From Pseudoclavibacter sp. RFBB5 (GTDB lineage Bacteria > Actinomycetota > Actinomycetes > Actinomycetales > Microbacteriaceae), in assembly GCF_002931555.1 (NCBI RefSeq), contig NZ_PSTZ01000011.1, forward strand, positions 124,001 through 188,000: 64,000 bases of DNA, given 5' to 3'. Positions 1-7,501 of this stretch are shown piece after piece. Position 1 is the first letter of the stretch; each line of letters opens with the position of its first letter. The translations under genes and the position numbers were made by a program. The notes beneath the pieces were generated by a model that was not told the DNA's origin, did no database searches, and was given only the letters and a program-made list of their open reading frames with translations.

Positions 1-2
1 TC

Positions 3-740
3 GCCGGGTCCGCTCGGCTCGCGATGGTGCTCCTCGCAGCCCTCGCGTTCATCGGGGCGATGGCCGGGTTCGGCATCCGGATGCACCCAAAGGCGGGCAC
101 CGTCGAGGGGCTCGGCCGCACCATCGCCCGCGGCATGACCTACCTCGTGCGGCACAAGCCGATCGCCATCGTCACCACGGCGGGCACCGTCAGCCAGATC
201 GCCGGCGGGGCGCTCGGCATAGCAGCGATCGCCATCTCCCTGGAGCGCACCGGCTCGGAGGCATCCGCCGCCTGGATCGTCACGGCCTACGCCATCGGCG
301 GCCTCGCCGGCGCACTGTTCATGGCCATCAGGACCTGGACCACGCGCGGCCCCGTCTGGGTCATGGGCATGGGCTTCGTCGCGACGGGCGCGTTCCTCCT
401 CATCGCCGTCCCAGCGCTCCCCGTCGGCTTCACGTTCGCCGCCGTCTTCATCGCCGGCCTCTTCGCGGCCCCCGCGAACGCCGCCATGATGCTGCTGCGT
501 GACAAGGAGAGCAAGCCGAACGTGCGCTCCCAGGTCTTCACCATCGGCGCAGGACTGCGCGTCACCGCCGCCGCGATCGGCGCCGCCGTCGCAGGCCTCA
601 TCGCCGGGTTCGACGCCGGATGGCTCGTCGCCAGCATGGCCATCATCTGGATCCTCTCCGGCGCCATCCTCTGGTTCTTCCCGAACCCGCCGGCACGCAC
701 CGGCGTCATCCCCGTGCAGAAGGGCCCGCGGGCACCGTAG
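3..740 (+). CDS. MFS-type transporter, C-terminal part (5' end outside window)
   Basis: The frame is open to the left edge, so only the last 240 or so residues are visible and the true start lies outside. Seen: about six hydrophobic segments separated by short charged loops, starting with a helix before the GFGIRMHPKAG loop and ending in a WFFPNPP-containing tail with no extra domain. This fits TM7-12 of a twelve-helix major facilitator permease. The substrate cannot be told from this half. The stop codon is followed within 30 bases by a palindromic repeat, and the next gene converges on it. Family assignment rests on hydrophobicity pattern and general resemblance, so confidence is moderate. 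Confidence 0.65.
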   Translation, partial: AGSARLAMVLLAALAFIGAMAGFGIRMHPKAGTVEGLGRTIARGMTYLVRHKPIAIVTTAGTVSQIAGGALGIAAIAISLERTGSEASAAWIVTAYAIGGLAGALFMAIRTWTTRGPVWVMGMGFVATGAFLLIAVPALPVGFTFAAVFIAGLFAAPANAAMMLLRDKESKPNVRSQVFTIGAGLRVTAAAIGAAVAGLIAGFDAGWLVASMAIIWILSGAILWFFPNPPARTGVIPVQKGPRAP

Positions 741-766
741 GGGCGCGGCGCGGGCCGCGACGCGCG

Positions 767-870
767 ATCACTGCCAGCCAATTGGCCCTGGATGCGAGCC
801 AGACCTCAATCGCTGCCAGCCGAATGGCCCTCATCGCGCCCTCGATGAGGGCCACTTGACTGGCAGTGAT
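767..870. repeat. Composite palindromic element, copy 1
   Basis: A lone arm at 767-790 is followed exactly 42 bases later by a hairpin. Its left arm is 809-836 and its right arm 843-870, with about 24 of 28 positions paired around a six-base loop. The arm core reads TGCCAGYCAAGTGGCCCT. It lies between two convergent genes (MFS end and CPBP end). A second copy with the same internal spacing is at 1514-1616. Confidence 0.85.
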
Positions 871-880
871 CGCGACGGGA

Positions 881-1426
881 TCATCCTGCGATGAGGCCAG
901 CCGCGAGGTTGGCTACGACATGCACGACGGCGCCCGGAACGAACGTGCCCGTCTTCTCGCGCAGCCAGCCGAGCATCCACCCCGCCGCGAACTGCACCGG
1001 GATGATCGGCCACAGGCGGACGTCGATGAGCAGCAGTGCAGAGTGCGGGAGCACGAACAGCGTCGATTGAACGAGGTTCCCGACGGCGAAACCGAGCCGC
1101 CGAACGAAGACTCCCCCGAGCAGACCACGGAAGAAGACTTCCTCACCGACCGCGCGCAGCACCATCGACACCGCGACACCGACCGACGTGACCCTGGTCA
1201 CCGTGACTCCGGGCGCGGCGAGCGCCTCCTCCGGGATGAGCACTATCGCGAGCCAACCGGTGAGGAGCAGCGGCAAGAGGAGCAGCGCCGCCAAGCGGTA
1301 GGCGGAGGCTGAGCCCCAGGATGCGCCGAGCCTGTCGAGCGCTGAGCGCAGCGTGCGGTGCTCCCCGCGCGACTGCACCAGCACGTAGACCAGCGCGGGG
1401 AGGCAGAACACGACGAACTCGACCAC
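881..1426 (-). CDS. CPBP-family intramembrane metalloprotease
   Basis: A 181-residue membrane protein with the CAAX-protease/bacteriocin-processing (CPBP, Abi) signature. EEVFFRG lies near residue 95, and a downstream His occurs in the LPHSALL segment, matching the Glu-Glu-x3-Arg and His motifs of glutamate-type intramembrane proteases. Five to six hydrophobic segments are visible. In known members these proteases cleave prenylated or bacteriocin-related peptides or act in immunity, but the substrate here is unknown. GTG is chosen as the start because a TAGGCT -10 box lies exactly six bases upstream, implying a leaderless mRNA. The gene stands alone, bracketed by two copies of the same palindromic repeat. 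Confidence 0.85.
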   Translation of the reverse strand: MVEFVVFCLPALVYVLVQSRGEHRTLRSALDRLGASWGSASAYRLAALLLLPLLLTGWLAIVLIPEEALAAPGVTVTRVTSVGVAVSMVLRAVGEEVFFRGLLGGVFVRRLGFAVGNLVQSTLFVLPHSALLLIDVRLWPIIPVQFAAGWMLGWLREKTGTFVPGAVVHVVANLAAGLIAG

Positions 1427-1432
1427 GGCCCG

Positions 1433-1438
1433 AGCCTA
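1433..1438 (-). promoter_or_regulatory. -10 box TAGGCT of a leaderless promoter (CPBP gene)
   Basis: TAGGCT on the minus strand is six bases before the GTG start, placing the expected transcription start at or next to the start codon. No Shine-Dalgarno sequence is present. Confidence 0.55.
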
Positions 1439-1513
1439 GCTGCGGGGTGGTGGCGCCCGCGGTATCCACCCGGTATCCGTCCCCACGCCCGCGCCCGCAG
1501 CATCCGTTCGGCA

Positions 1514-1616
1514 GTCGCTGCCAGTCAAGTGGCCCAATCGCCGCCGCACGACTCCATCGCTGCCAGCCAAGTGGCCCTTCAGCCTCTGCCAGAGGGGCTA
1601 CTTGACTGGCAGCGAT
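1514..1616. repeat. Composite palindromic element, copy 2
   Basis: Same build and orientation as the element at 767-870. A lone arm starts at 1514 and a hairpin starts 42 bases later (left arm from 1556, right arm 1593-1616). The arms read ATCGCTGCCAGCCAAGTGG and its near-complement. It lies between the CPBP promoter and the 3' end of the gntP-like gene. Confidence 0.85.
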
Positions 1617-1659
1617 CGAGTGCGGCGGCGGATGCGTGCGCGGGTGGGGTGGGGTGGGG

Positions 1660-3120
1660 CTACGCGAGGCCCACGATCAGCCAGACGACGGAGCAGAGCA
1701 GGAAGCCGACGAGGCCGAGCACCGTCGTGAGGACCGTCCAGGTGCGAAGGCCGTCCGCGACGCTGAGGCCGAGGTAGCGGGTGACGACCCAGAAGCCCGA
1801 GTCGTTGACGTGCGACAGGCCGAGGGCGCCGAAGGACATCGCGAGGGCGAGGAGCGCGACCTGGATGGTGGAGTAGTCGCCTCCGAGGACCGACGCGCTG
1901 AGCAGCCCGGCTGTCGTGAGGATCGCCACGGTTGCCGACCCCTGCGCGGCTCGCAGCGCGAGCGAGATCAGGAAGGCCAGGAGCATGAGGGGCATTCCTG
2001 TCGCGAGGAGCGTCTCGCTGAGCGCCGTTCCGATGCCGCTCTCCGTGAGCACGCGGGCGAACGATCCGCCGGCTCCGGAGACGAGGATGACGATCGCGAC
2101 GGGCGGCAGAGCCGATTCGATGACCTCGCCCAGCTGGGTTGCGTTCCATCCTCGACGGAATCCGAGGAAGAAGCTCGCGAGCAGCACTGTCACGAGCAGA
2201 GCGAACAGCGGTGCGCCGATGAAGCCGAGCACGTTGCGGACCGGGTCGCCGGCCGGGAGCAGCGTGGCTCCGACCGTGCCGAGGGCGATCATGAGGAGCG
2301 GGGTCAGGATGAGCGCCATGATCATTCCCGAGCTCGGGGGGGCGACCGTGCCGGTCTTCGTCGAGGTCGCGACCGCCGACGTCCCCGCGCCTGATCCGTC
2401 GACGATCGACTCGGTGCCCTTCTCGGTCCCGAACGCTGCGAAGGAGGCCGCGGTGCTCGGCAGCATGGTGATGTCACGACGGTTGAGCCACTTGGAGACG
2501 AAGTGCGCCACCACGGCGAGGGGCAGGCACACTGCGAGCCCCAGCATGGTCACCCAGCCGAGGTCGGCCCCGAGGATGCCGGAGCCGCCGACGATGCCCG
2601 GGTGCGGTGGTACGGACACGTGCACGGCGAGCATGATGCCGCCGATGGGGAGGCCGAACTTGACGGGGTTGACGCCTGCCGCCTTGCAGAAGCCGTAGAT
2701 GATCGGCACGAGGATGATGAAGCCGACGTCGAAGAACACCGGGATCGCGAGCACGAGGGCCGCCGCAGTGAGTGCGCCGGCGACGCGCTTCGGGCCGAGG
2801 ATCTTCGTGAACCGGCCGGCCAGGCTCGACGCGCCGCCGGAGATCTCGATGATCTTGCCGAGCATCGCGCCGAGTGCGACGAGGATGGCGACCGAGCCGA
2901 GCACTCCGCCCATGCCGGCGATGATCGATTCGATGACGCCGAGCTTCGCCGGCTCCAGGTCGGTTTCGGGGATCGTGACGAGCGGCAGCCCCGTCGCGAG
3001 ACCGACGAGGATGCTGACGATGAGCAGCGCCAGGAAGGCGTGCACCTTGAGTTTGATGATCAGCAGCAGGAGGAATGCGATTCCTCCGACGCCGATGGTG
3101 AGCAGCAGCAGTGTGGACAA
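1660..3120 (-). CDS. GntP-family permease (gluconate/four-carbon sugar acid:H+ symporter)
   Basis: A 486-residue polytopic protein with about twelve to fourteen hydrophobic segments and the GntP-family pattern: N-terminal LLTIGVGGIAFLLLLIIKLK, a conserved HPGIVGG-like region near residue 185, and a C-terminal helix. GntP transporters import gluconate and related sugar acids with protons. Here it is the third gene after otnK and ltnD (68-base gap), so threonate or erythronate is the likely substrate. The start is TTG at 3120, supported by AAAGGAGA five to six bases upstream. A polar Gly/Ser/Thr-rich loop at residues 235-262 is longer than in E. coli GntP. Confidence 0.88.
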   Translation of the reverse strand: MSTLLLLTIGVGGIAFLLLLIIKLKVHAFLALLIVSILVGLATGLPLVTIPETDLEPAKLGVIESIIAGMGGVLGSVAILVALGAMLGKIIEISGGASSLAGRFTKILGPKRVAGALTAAALVLAIPVFFDVGFIILVPIIYGFCKAAGVNPVKFGLPIGGIMLAVHVSVPPHPGIVGGSGILGADLGWVTMLGLAVCLPLAVVAHFVSKWLNRRDITMLPSTAASFAAFGTEKGTESIVDGSGAGTSAVATSTKTGTVAPPSSGMIMALILTPLLMIALGTVGATLLPAGDPVRNVLGFIGAPLFALLVTVLLASFFLGFRRGWNATQLGEVIESALPPVAIVILVSGAGGSFARVLTESGIGTALSETLLATGMPLMLLAFLISLALRAAQGSATVAILTTAGLLSASVLGGDYSTIQVALLALAMSFGALGLSHVNDSGFWVVTRYLGLSVADGLRTWTVLTTVLGLVGFLLCSVVWLIVGLA

Positions 3121-3188
3121 GTTCGTCTCCTTTGACGAGAACGACGGGGCGAGAGCGGGGGCTCACGCCGAGGGAGTGTCTGGGGGAG

Positions 3189-4088
3189 CTAGTCGGTGGT
3201 CTTCGGGGCGAGGGCGAGGATGACGGCCGAGTCGTCGGCCGCGCCGAGACCTTGCGCCTGCCCGAGGAGGTACAGCTGCTCGGCGGCGGCTGCGACCGGC
3301 GTGGGGAGTCCGACGGCGCGGCTCGCCTTGCCGACGATGCCCATGTCCTTCACGAAGATGTCGAGTCGGCTGAGTACCTCGGCGCCGTCCTCGTCGTAGG
3401 CCTCCAGGATGCGCGGCCCGCGGTTCGCGAGCATGAACGAGCCGGCGGCACCCGCCCCGAGCGTCTCGAGCGTCTTCTCGGGGTCGAGGCCGAGTCGCTC
3501 GGCGAGGGCGAGCGCCTCGGCGGCGGCGGCGATGTGCACGCCGCACAGCAGCTGGTTGACGGTCTTGAGCGCCTGGCCGTCGCCGGGGCGGTCGCCCACG
3601 ACGGTGAGCGTGGATGCGAGCAGCTCGAGCACGGGCTGCGCCTTCTCGCGGGCGGCAGGGGTCGCGCCGACGACGATGAGGAGGTCGCCCTGGCCCGCGC
3701 GGACGGGACCGCCCGACAGGGGCGCATCCACGAGCTCGACCGAGTGCTGCTCGAGGCGGGCGACGACCTCGGCGATGCCGTCGGTGCCGACCGTGCTCGT
3801 GAGGATGACGACTGCGCCCTCGTCGAGCTTGTCCGCGATGCCGTTCGCGCCGAACAGCACGTCGTGCAGCTGCTCGCCGTTGCGGACCGCGAGGAGGACG
3901 GCGTCGACGCCCGTGACGGCGCTGGCCGCGGAGTCGTGCGGCACGATGCCCGCGGCGGCCGCGAGGTCGAGGCGCGGCTGCGCGATGTCGAAGCCGTTGA
4001 CGGTCAGCTGGCTGCTGAGGCGCGTGGCCATCGGCAGGCCCATGGCGCCGAGCCCGAGGACGGCGACGGAGTAGGAAGAGGAGGTCAT
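3189..4088 (-). CDS. ltnD: L-threonate dehydrogenase-like (beta-hydroxyacid dehydrogenase family)
   Basis: A 299-residue NAD-dependent enzyme of the 3-hydroxyisobutyrate dehydrogenase family. Seen: Rossmann motif GLGAMGLPMATRL at residues 12-24, substrate loop DAPLSGGPVRAGQGDL near residue 121, and the catalytic Lys in KTVNQLLCGVHIAAAAEALAL near residue 180. The family oxidises 2- or 3-hydroxyacids. Its place between a DUF1537 kinase and a GntP permease fits LtnD, which oxidises L-threonate to 2-oxo-tetronate before phosphorylation. It could also be a tartronate semialdehyde reductase-like paralogue, but the neighbouring kinase favours LtnD. It lies 47 bases after otnK, and the Shine-Dalgarno is weak. 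Confidence 0.85.
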   Translation of the reverse strand: MTSSSYSVAVLGLGAMGLPMATRLSSQLTVNGFDIAQPRLDLAAAAGIVPHDSAASAVTGVDAVLLAVRNGEQLHDVLFGANGIADKLDEGAVVILTSTVGTDGIAEVVARLEQHSVELVDAPLSGGPVRAGQGDLLIVVGATPAAREKAQPVLELLASTLTVVGDRPGDGQALKTVNQLLCGVHIAAAAEALALAERLGLDPEKTLETLGAGAAGSFMLANRGPRILEAYDEDGAEVLSRLDIFVKDMGIVGKASRAVGLPTPVAAAAEQLYLLGQAQGLGAADDSAVILALAPKTTD

Positions 4089-4135
4089 GGTTGCTCGTTT
4101 CTCGGTGCGTGTTGAGGTCTCAGCGCTGTTGCTGA

Positions 4136-5623
4136 TCAGTTGGCTACGGGTGCGGATGCGGGTGCTGCCGCGCCGGCCGCGGGGACGACGCCGGTCGCGG
4201 CGCTCGCGTGGAACTTCTCGACGACCCGCGCGAGCGAGTCCTCGTCGCCGACGTTGCCGGCGAACACGACGTAGGGGATGCCGTCGGCCGGTCCCCCGAC
4301 CGCCTGCCAGAGGGAGACGATGCCCGGGAGCATGGGGCCGCGCACAACCGCGTGGCGGATCTCGAGGCCATTGGTGGCGACGTCGCTCGAGGTGATGCCG
4401 CCCTTGGCGATGACGAAGCTGGGCGGCGTCTCGCGGAGCGCGTGGGCGACGACCTCGCAGACGGCGGCCGAGACGTTCCTCGAGATGGCGAGCGACGCAT
4501 CCGCATCGTCGGTCTTCACGAGCTCGCGGCTCGTGTGGAGGATGACGTCCCCGACCGCGAGCGCCTCGATGACGCGCGCCTTGGCGTCGTCGAGGTGCGC
4601 CTCGCGATGGTCGGCGTCGATGATCGTCGAGACGGAGAGCTCGACGGTCGGGAGGTCGGGGTGCTCCTGGTGGAGGGCCGCGAGCTGGCGGGTCGTGAGG
4701 TCGACGTGCGAGCCGACGACGATGAGGCCGCCGGCGGCGGACGCGTCTGCGCGAGCGCGCGTGAGCTCGGCAGGTTCGAGGGGCGAGGCGATCTCCTGAC
4801 CGATGCGGGCGCGCACGAAGGGCGGCCCGACGCGGTACAGGAACTGCTTGCCGTCAGCCTCTGCAAGCTCGAGCCCGAGGGCGACGATGCGGATGTCGTC
4901 CTCGATGACCACGTCGACGACGATCGGCTGGCCGTCGCGCGCGTCCTGCAGCATGGCGGCGACCGCCTCCGGCCCGCTGCGGATGATGTCGAGCGAGAGC
5001 ACGGTGACGTCGGCGGCCGCCCAGCGGCCCTTCGTCTTCTCCTCGACCCACTCGGGCAGGGCCGAGCTGCGGAATCCGAACGTCGCGTCCTTCGCGAACT
5101 CCGTCTCGGCGACGGGCACGAGCTCACCGTTCTGGCGGTAGTAGTGGATGCCCCCGATGGTGACCCTGCCGGCGTCGGGGAAGGCGGGGACGATGAGGAC
5201 GCCGTCGGGAACTGGGCCGCCAAGCTCTTCGAGCGTCGCCGCGATGACGTCGGTCTCGAGCGGGTAGTGGCCGCGCAGCGTGCTGTCGCCGCGGCTCACG
5301 AAGGCGACGCGGCGTTCGAGGCGCTCGGCGGCGGCGAGGGCCGCCGTGACGATCTCGCGGTTGCGCGCGGCGGCGGACTCCGCGTCCAGGCTTCGGGTGT
5401 TGGTGAGCACGTAGACGGCGTCGCGGCCCTGCTCGAGCGCCCAGACGAGGTCGTCCTGCTCCCAGCGGGTGAGGACGGGGAGGTCGGCGACCGACTGCGT
5501 CCCCGTCGGGTCGTCGTCGAGCACGATGAGGGTCACTCCGGACTCGCGGACCCGGTCGGCGACCTCCGCGGCATCGACGTGCACTGGGGCGGGGTACTGC
5601 TCGAGCAGTCGGGTTTCATCCAT
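4136..5623 (-). CDS. otnK: 3-oxo-tetronate kinase (DUF1537 four-carbon acid sugar kinase)
   Basis: A 495-residue kinase of the four-carbon acid sugar family. Seen: N-terminal LIVLDDDPTGTQSVADLPV with the DDDPTG substrate/metal loop, SRGDSTLRGHYPLE in the first domain, and a C-terminal nucleotide-binding domain with FVIAKGGITSSDVA, ending in a small-residue-rich tail. OtnK phosphorylates 3-oxo-tetronate in threonate/erythronate breakdown. ATG at 5623 is preferred over a longer frame because AAGGGAG lies upstream and the longer version would translate the operator. It is the first gene of the operon. The expected aldolase/decarboxylase otnC and isomerase otnI are not nearby. Confidence 0.9.
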   Translation of the reverse strand: MDETRLLEQYPAPVHVDAAEVADRVRESGVTLIVLDDDPTGTQSVADLPVLTRWEQDDLVWALEQGRDAVYVLTNTRSLDAESAAARNREIVTAALAAAERLERRVAFVSRGDSTLRGHYPLETDVIAATLEELGGPVPDGVLIVPAFPDAGRVTIGGIHYYRQNGELVPVAETEFAKDATFGFRSSALPEWVEEKTKGRWAAADVTVLSLDIIRSGPEAVAAMLQDARDGQPIVVDVVIEDDIRIVALGLELAEADGKQFLYRVGPPFVRARIGQEIASPLEPAELTRARADASAAGGLIVVGSHVDLTTRQLAALHQEHPDLPTVELSVSTIIDADHREAHLDDAKARVIEALAVGDVILHTSRELVKTDDADASLAISRNVSAAVCEVVAHALRETPPSFVIAKGGITSSDVATNGLEIRHAVVRGPMLPGIVSLWQAVGGPADGIPYVVFAGNVGDEDSLARVVEKFHASAATGVVPAAGAAAPASAPVAN

Positions 5624-5643
5624 CAGAGAACTCCCTTGTAATC

Positions 5644-5700
5644 GGATATCAGATATCTTGCGCCCGATGAAGAGTGTTGTCAAGGAGATATCTGATATCT
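5644..5700. promoter_or_regulatory. Twin GntR-type operators upstream of otnK
   Basis: Two 15-bp palindromes, GGATATCAGATATCT (5644-5658) and AGATATCTGATATCT (5686-5700), are inverted copies of each other. Their centres are 42 bp apart, about four helical turns. They sit just upstream of otnK and downstream of the FadR-type regulator gene, so they are the likely binding sites of that regulator. Confidence 0.8.
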
Positions 5701-5724
5701 ACGCCGGGTTGCCCGGCCTCGGGG

Positions 5725-6432
5725 TCAGGCCTGAGGCTTGAGTACGTACTGCTGGAGGTCGTCCGCGGTCTGCTGCATGTGCGATTCCATCGCGACGCGG
5801 GCGGCGGCGGGCTCGCCGGAGCGGAGCGCCTCGAGGATCCCCGCGTGCTCGCGGATCGCATTCACCTGCACCTGCGGCACCGCCGAGGTCTCGTAGCGGC
5901 GCTCGTACAGGAAGCGGCCGAGCGGCTCGAGCAGCACACGCAGGAACGGGTTGCCGCTGGCCCGAAGCACCACGTCGTGGAACGCGATGTCAGCCGTCAC
6001 GAACGTGTGCACGTCCTCGGCGGCGGATGCGGCGCGCATCTCCTCGAGGTACGCCTCGAGTCGCTCGAGGTCGTCTTCCGTGCGCAGGGGCGCCGCGAGC
6101 TCGCACGCGCCGGTCTCGATCATCCGCCGCAGCTGCACCAGCTGCACCGACGCCTGCGCTTTGCCTTCCGTCGAGGTCGCGGCGCGCAGGAGCGGCTCGA
6201 TGCCGGTCCAGTCCTCCATGGGCAGCACGCGGCCGCGCGTGCCGGGGACCGGCTGCACGACCCCCTGCGCCTGCAGCGTCTTGAGCGCCTCGCGAAGGGT
6301 CAGACGGTTCACGCCGAGCCGCTCGGCAAGGTCGATCTCGCGCGGCAGCGGCGCCCCCTGGGGCAGCTCCCCCGAGATGATGTCATCCAGGAGCCGGTCG
6401 CTGACCGACTGAACAAGCGACGCTCTCGCCAT
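5725..6432 (-). CDS. FadR-subfamily GntR transcriptional regulator
   Basis: A 235-residue regulator. An N-terminal winged helix (residues 1-70, with LPREIDLAERLGVNRLTLREAL) is followed by an all-helical FCD effector domain. DIAFHDVVLRASGN, IREHAGILEAL and ESHMQ supply the Asp/His residues that usually bind a metal in this domain. ATG at 6432 is chosen because GGAGGTCACC precedes it; an upstream extension would run into the MerR gene. It is transcribed in the same direction as the otnK operon, with the twin palindromes in between. By position it probably represses that operon and responds to a sugar acid. Confidence 0.88.
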   Translation of the reverse strand: MARASLVQSVSDRLLDDIISGELPQGAPLPREIDLAERLGVNRLTLREALKTLQAQGVVQPVPGTRGRVLPMEDWTGIEPLLRAATSTEGKAQASVQLVQLRRMIETGACELAAPLRTEDDLERLEAYLEEMRAASAAEDVHTFVTADIAFHDVVLRASGNPFLRVLLEPLGRFLYERRYETSAVPQVQVNAIREHAGILEALRSGEPAAARVAMESHMQQTADDLQQYVLKPQA

Positions 6433-6505
6433 GGTGACCTCCGGTGGTGACCTCCGAACTCGCAATGGTAGTCGGCGGGGTGGTGGAGGTGGAGGTGGGG
6501 CCGCG

Positions 6506-7369
6506 TCACGGCAGCGTGACGGCGACTTCCACGGCGAGGTCGCTTTCGCCTTCGCCGACGACGCGCTGGCGCACCTCCTGCGACTGGAGCGCCACCCCGC
6601 GCTGCGCGAGCGCGTCGAAGAGGGCCACGACGGCCGGATGCACGGAGCCGTCCGGCAGGTCAGCGCCGTCCGCCCGCCACACGGCAACAAGCTCGGTCCG
6701 CGGCGGCAGTTCGTCGGCGAGGATGCGCTCGTCGTCCCACGACGCGTCTCCGGTTTCCGGATTGCGCGCGACCGGCCAGCAGAGCAGCATCTGCAGTTCG
6801 GGTGCCCTCGCCGGGCTGCCGGGGGCCTCCCGCAAGGACGTCCAGAACGCTGGCCCGGGCTCGAGACCGGCCTCGACGCAGTGCTGATACAGGTCGGCGA
6901 AGGCTCGATGCGCGTCCTCATCAGTCGGCGCGATCCCTTCCCTGCCAGCGCCATCCACGCCTGCGGCGTCCAGGTCGGCGGTCAGCTGAATCACGCGCGC
7001 CACGAAAGGCGTGGCCCCAAGATGCCGCTCCTCGACGGCGGCCGGGCGCGCGAATGCCGTGAGCACTGCATCCGCCGCCGTCATGGCTGTATCCTCGGCG
7101 TCGCGCTTCTGGAGCACTTCCGACCGGTGGCGACGCAGCACGTCGGCCGCGTCGCCGTCTCGAAGAGCCCCCGCGGCGGCAGGCAAGGGAACGCCGGCTG
7201 CCCTCAGCGTCTGCAGGAGGGCACCGTCGCGCACCTGCGACTCGGAGTACCTGCGGTACCCGGTCGCCGCATCCACCTCGAAGGGGACAAGCGCCTTCGT
7301 CTCGTCGTAGTGACGAAGCGCCTTGACGCTGATGCCGGTGGTGTTCGCGAATTCTCCGATGCTGAGCAT
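6506..7369 (-). CDS. MerR-family transcriptional regulator
   Basis: A 287-residue protein. The N-terminal MerR helix-turn-helix (IGEFANTTGISVKALRHYD, then YRRYSESQV) is followed by a dimerisation coiled coil at about residues 75-110. A roughly 170-residue C-terminal region resembles a small-molecule effector domain rather than a Cys-rich metal site; no CxnC metal-binding pattern is seen. Drug- or ligand-sensing MerR activators of the BmrR/TipA kind are therefore likelier than a copper sensor, despite the divergent copper ATPase gene. The start codon coincides with the predicted transcription start of its own promoter. Confidence 0.85.
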   Translation of the reverse strand: MLSIGEFANTTGISVKALRHYDETKALVPFEVDAATGYRRYSESQVRDGALLQTLRAAGVPLPAAAGALRDGDAADVLRRHRSEVLQKRDAEDTAMTAADAVLTAFARPAAVEERHLGATPFVARVIQLTADLDAAGVDGAGREGIAPTDEDAHRAFADLYQHCVEAGLEPGPAFWTSLREAPGSPARAPELQMLLCWPVARNPETGDASWDDERILADELPPRTELVAVWRADGADLPDGSVHPAVVALFDALAQRGVALQSQEVRQRVVGEGESDLAVEVAVTLP

Positions 7370-7375
7370 GACTCA

Positions 7376-7406
7376 AGCCTGCCGTCTCCGGTAACCGGAG
7401 AGTCAA
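7376..7406 (-). promoter_or_regulatory. MerR-type autoregulated promoter with dyad operator
   Basis: On the minus strand, TTGACT (7401-7406) and CAGGCT (7376-7381) are separated by 19 bp, the long spacer typical of MerR-activated promoters. The spacer contains the perfect dyad CTCCGGTTACCGGAG apart from its centre. The -10 box ends six bases before the merR-like ATG, so the transcript should be leaderless. Confidence 0.75.
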
Positions 7407-7444
7407 GCATGGGAATAGACCGAAGCCCTACCCGGTTTCCTCAG

Positions 7445-7464
7445 ATACCCCCAAGGGGTATAAA
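7445..7464 (+). promoter_or_regulatory. CsoR-like copper operator overlapping the copB promoter
   Basis: ATACCCCCAAGGGGTAT (7445-7461) is a dyad with seven-base perfect arms and a G/C tract, matching the A/T-flanked G/C tract of CsoR/RcnR operators. It overlaps TATAAA (7459-7464), a plausible -10 box, 38 bases before the copB start. No csoR gene lies in the window, so the repressor must be elsewhere. Confidence 0.65.
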
Positions 7465-7501
7465 CAACGGGCGCCACGTCGCGCGAGCCGAGGAGCAGCA
7501 C

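Noticed and set aside
767-1616. Insertion sequence or MITE carrying the CPBP gene
   Set aside because: No transposase, no clear target-site duplication and the two palindromes are in direct, not inverted, orientation; kept only as a repeat.
4208-5641. A 477-codon frame antisense to otnK
   Set aside because: Composition is a shadow of the kinase; no motif or ribosome-binding site.
5641-5683. Longer otnK start 60 bases upstream
   Set aside because: It would translate the operator region, and AAGGGAG lies just before the ATG at 5623 instead.
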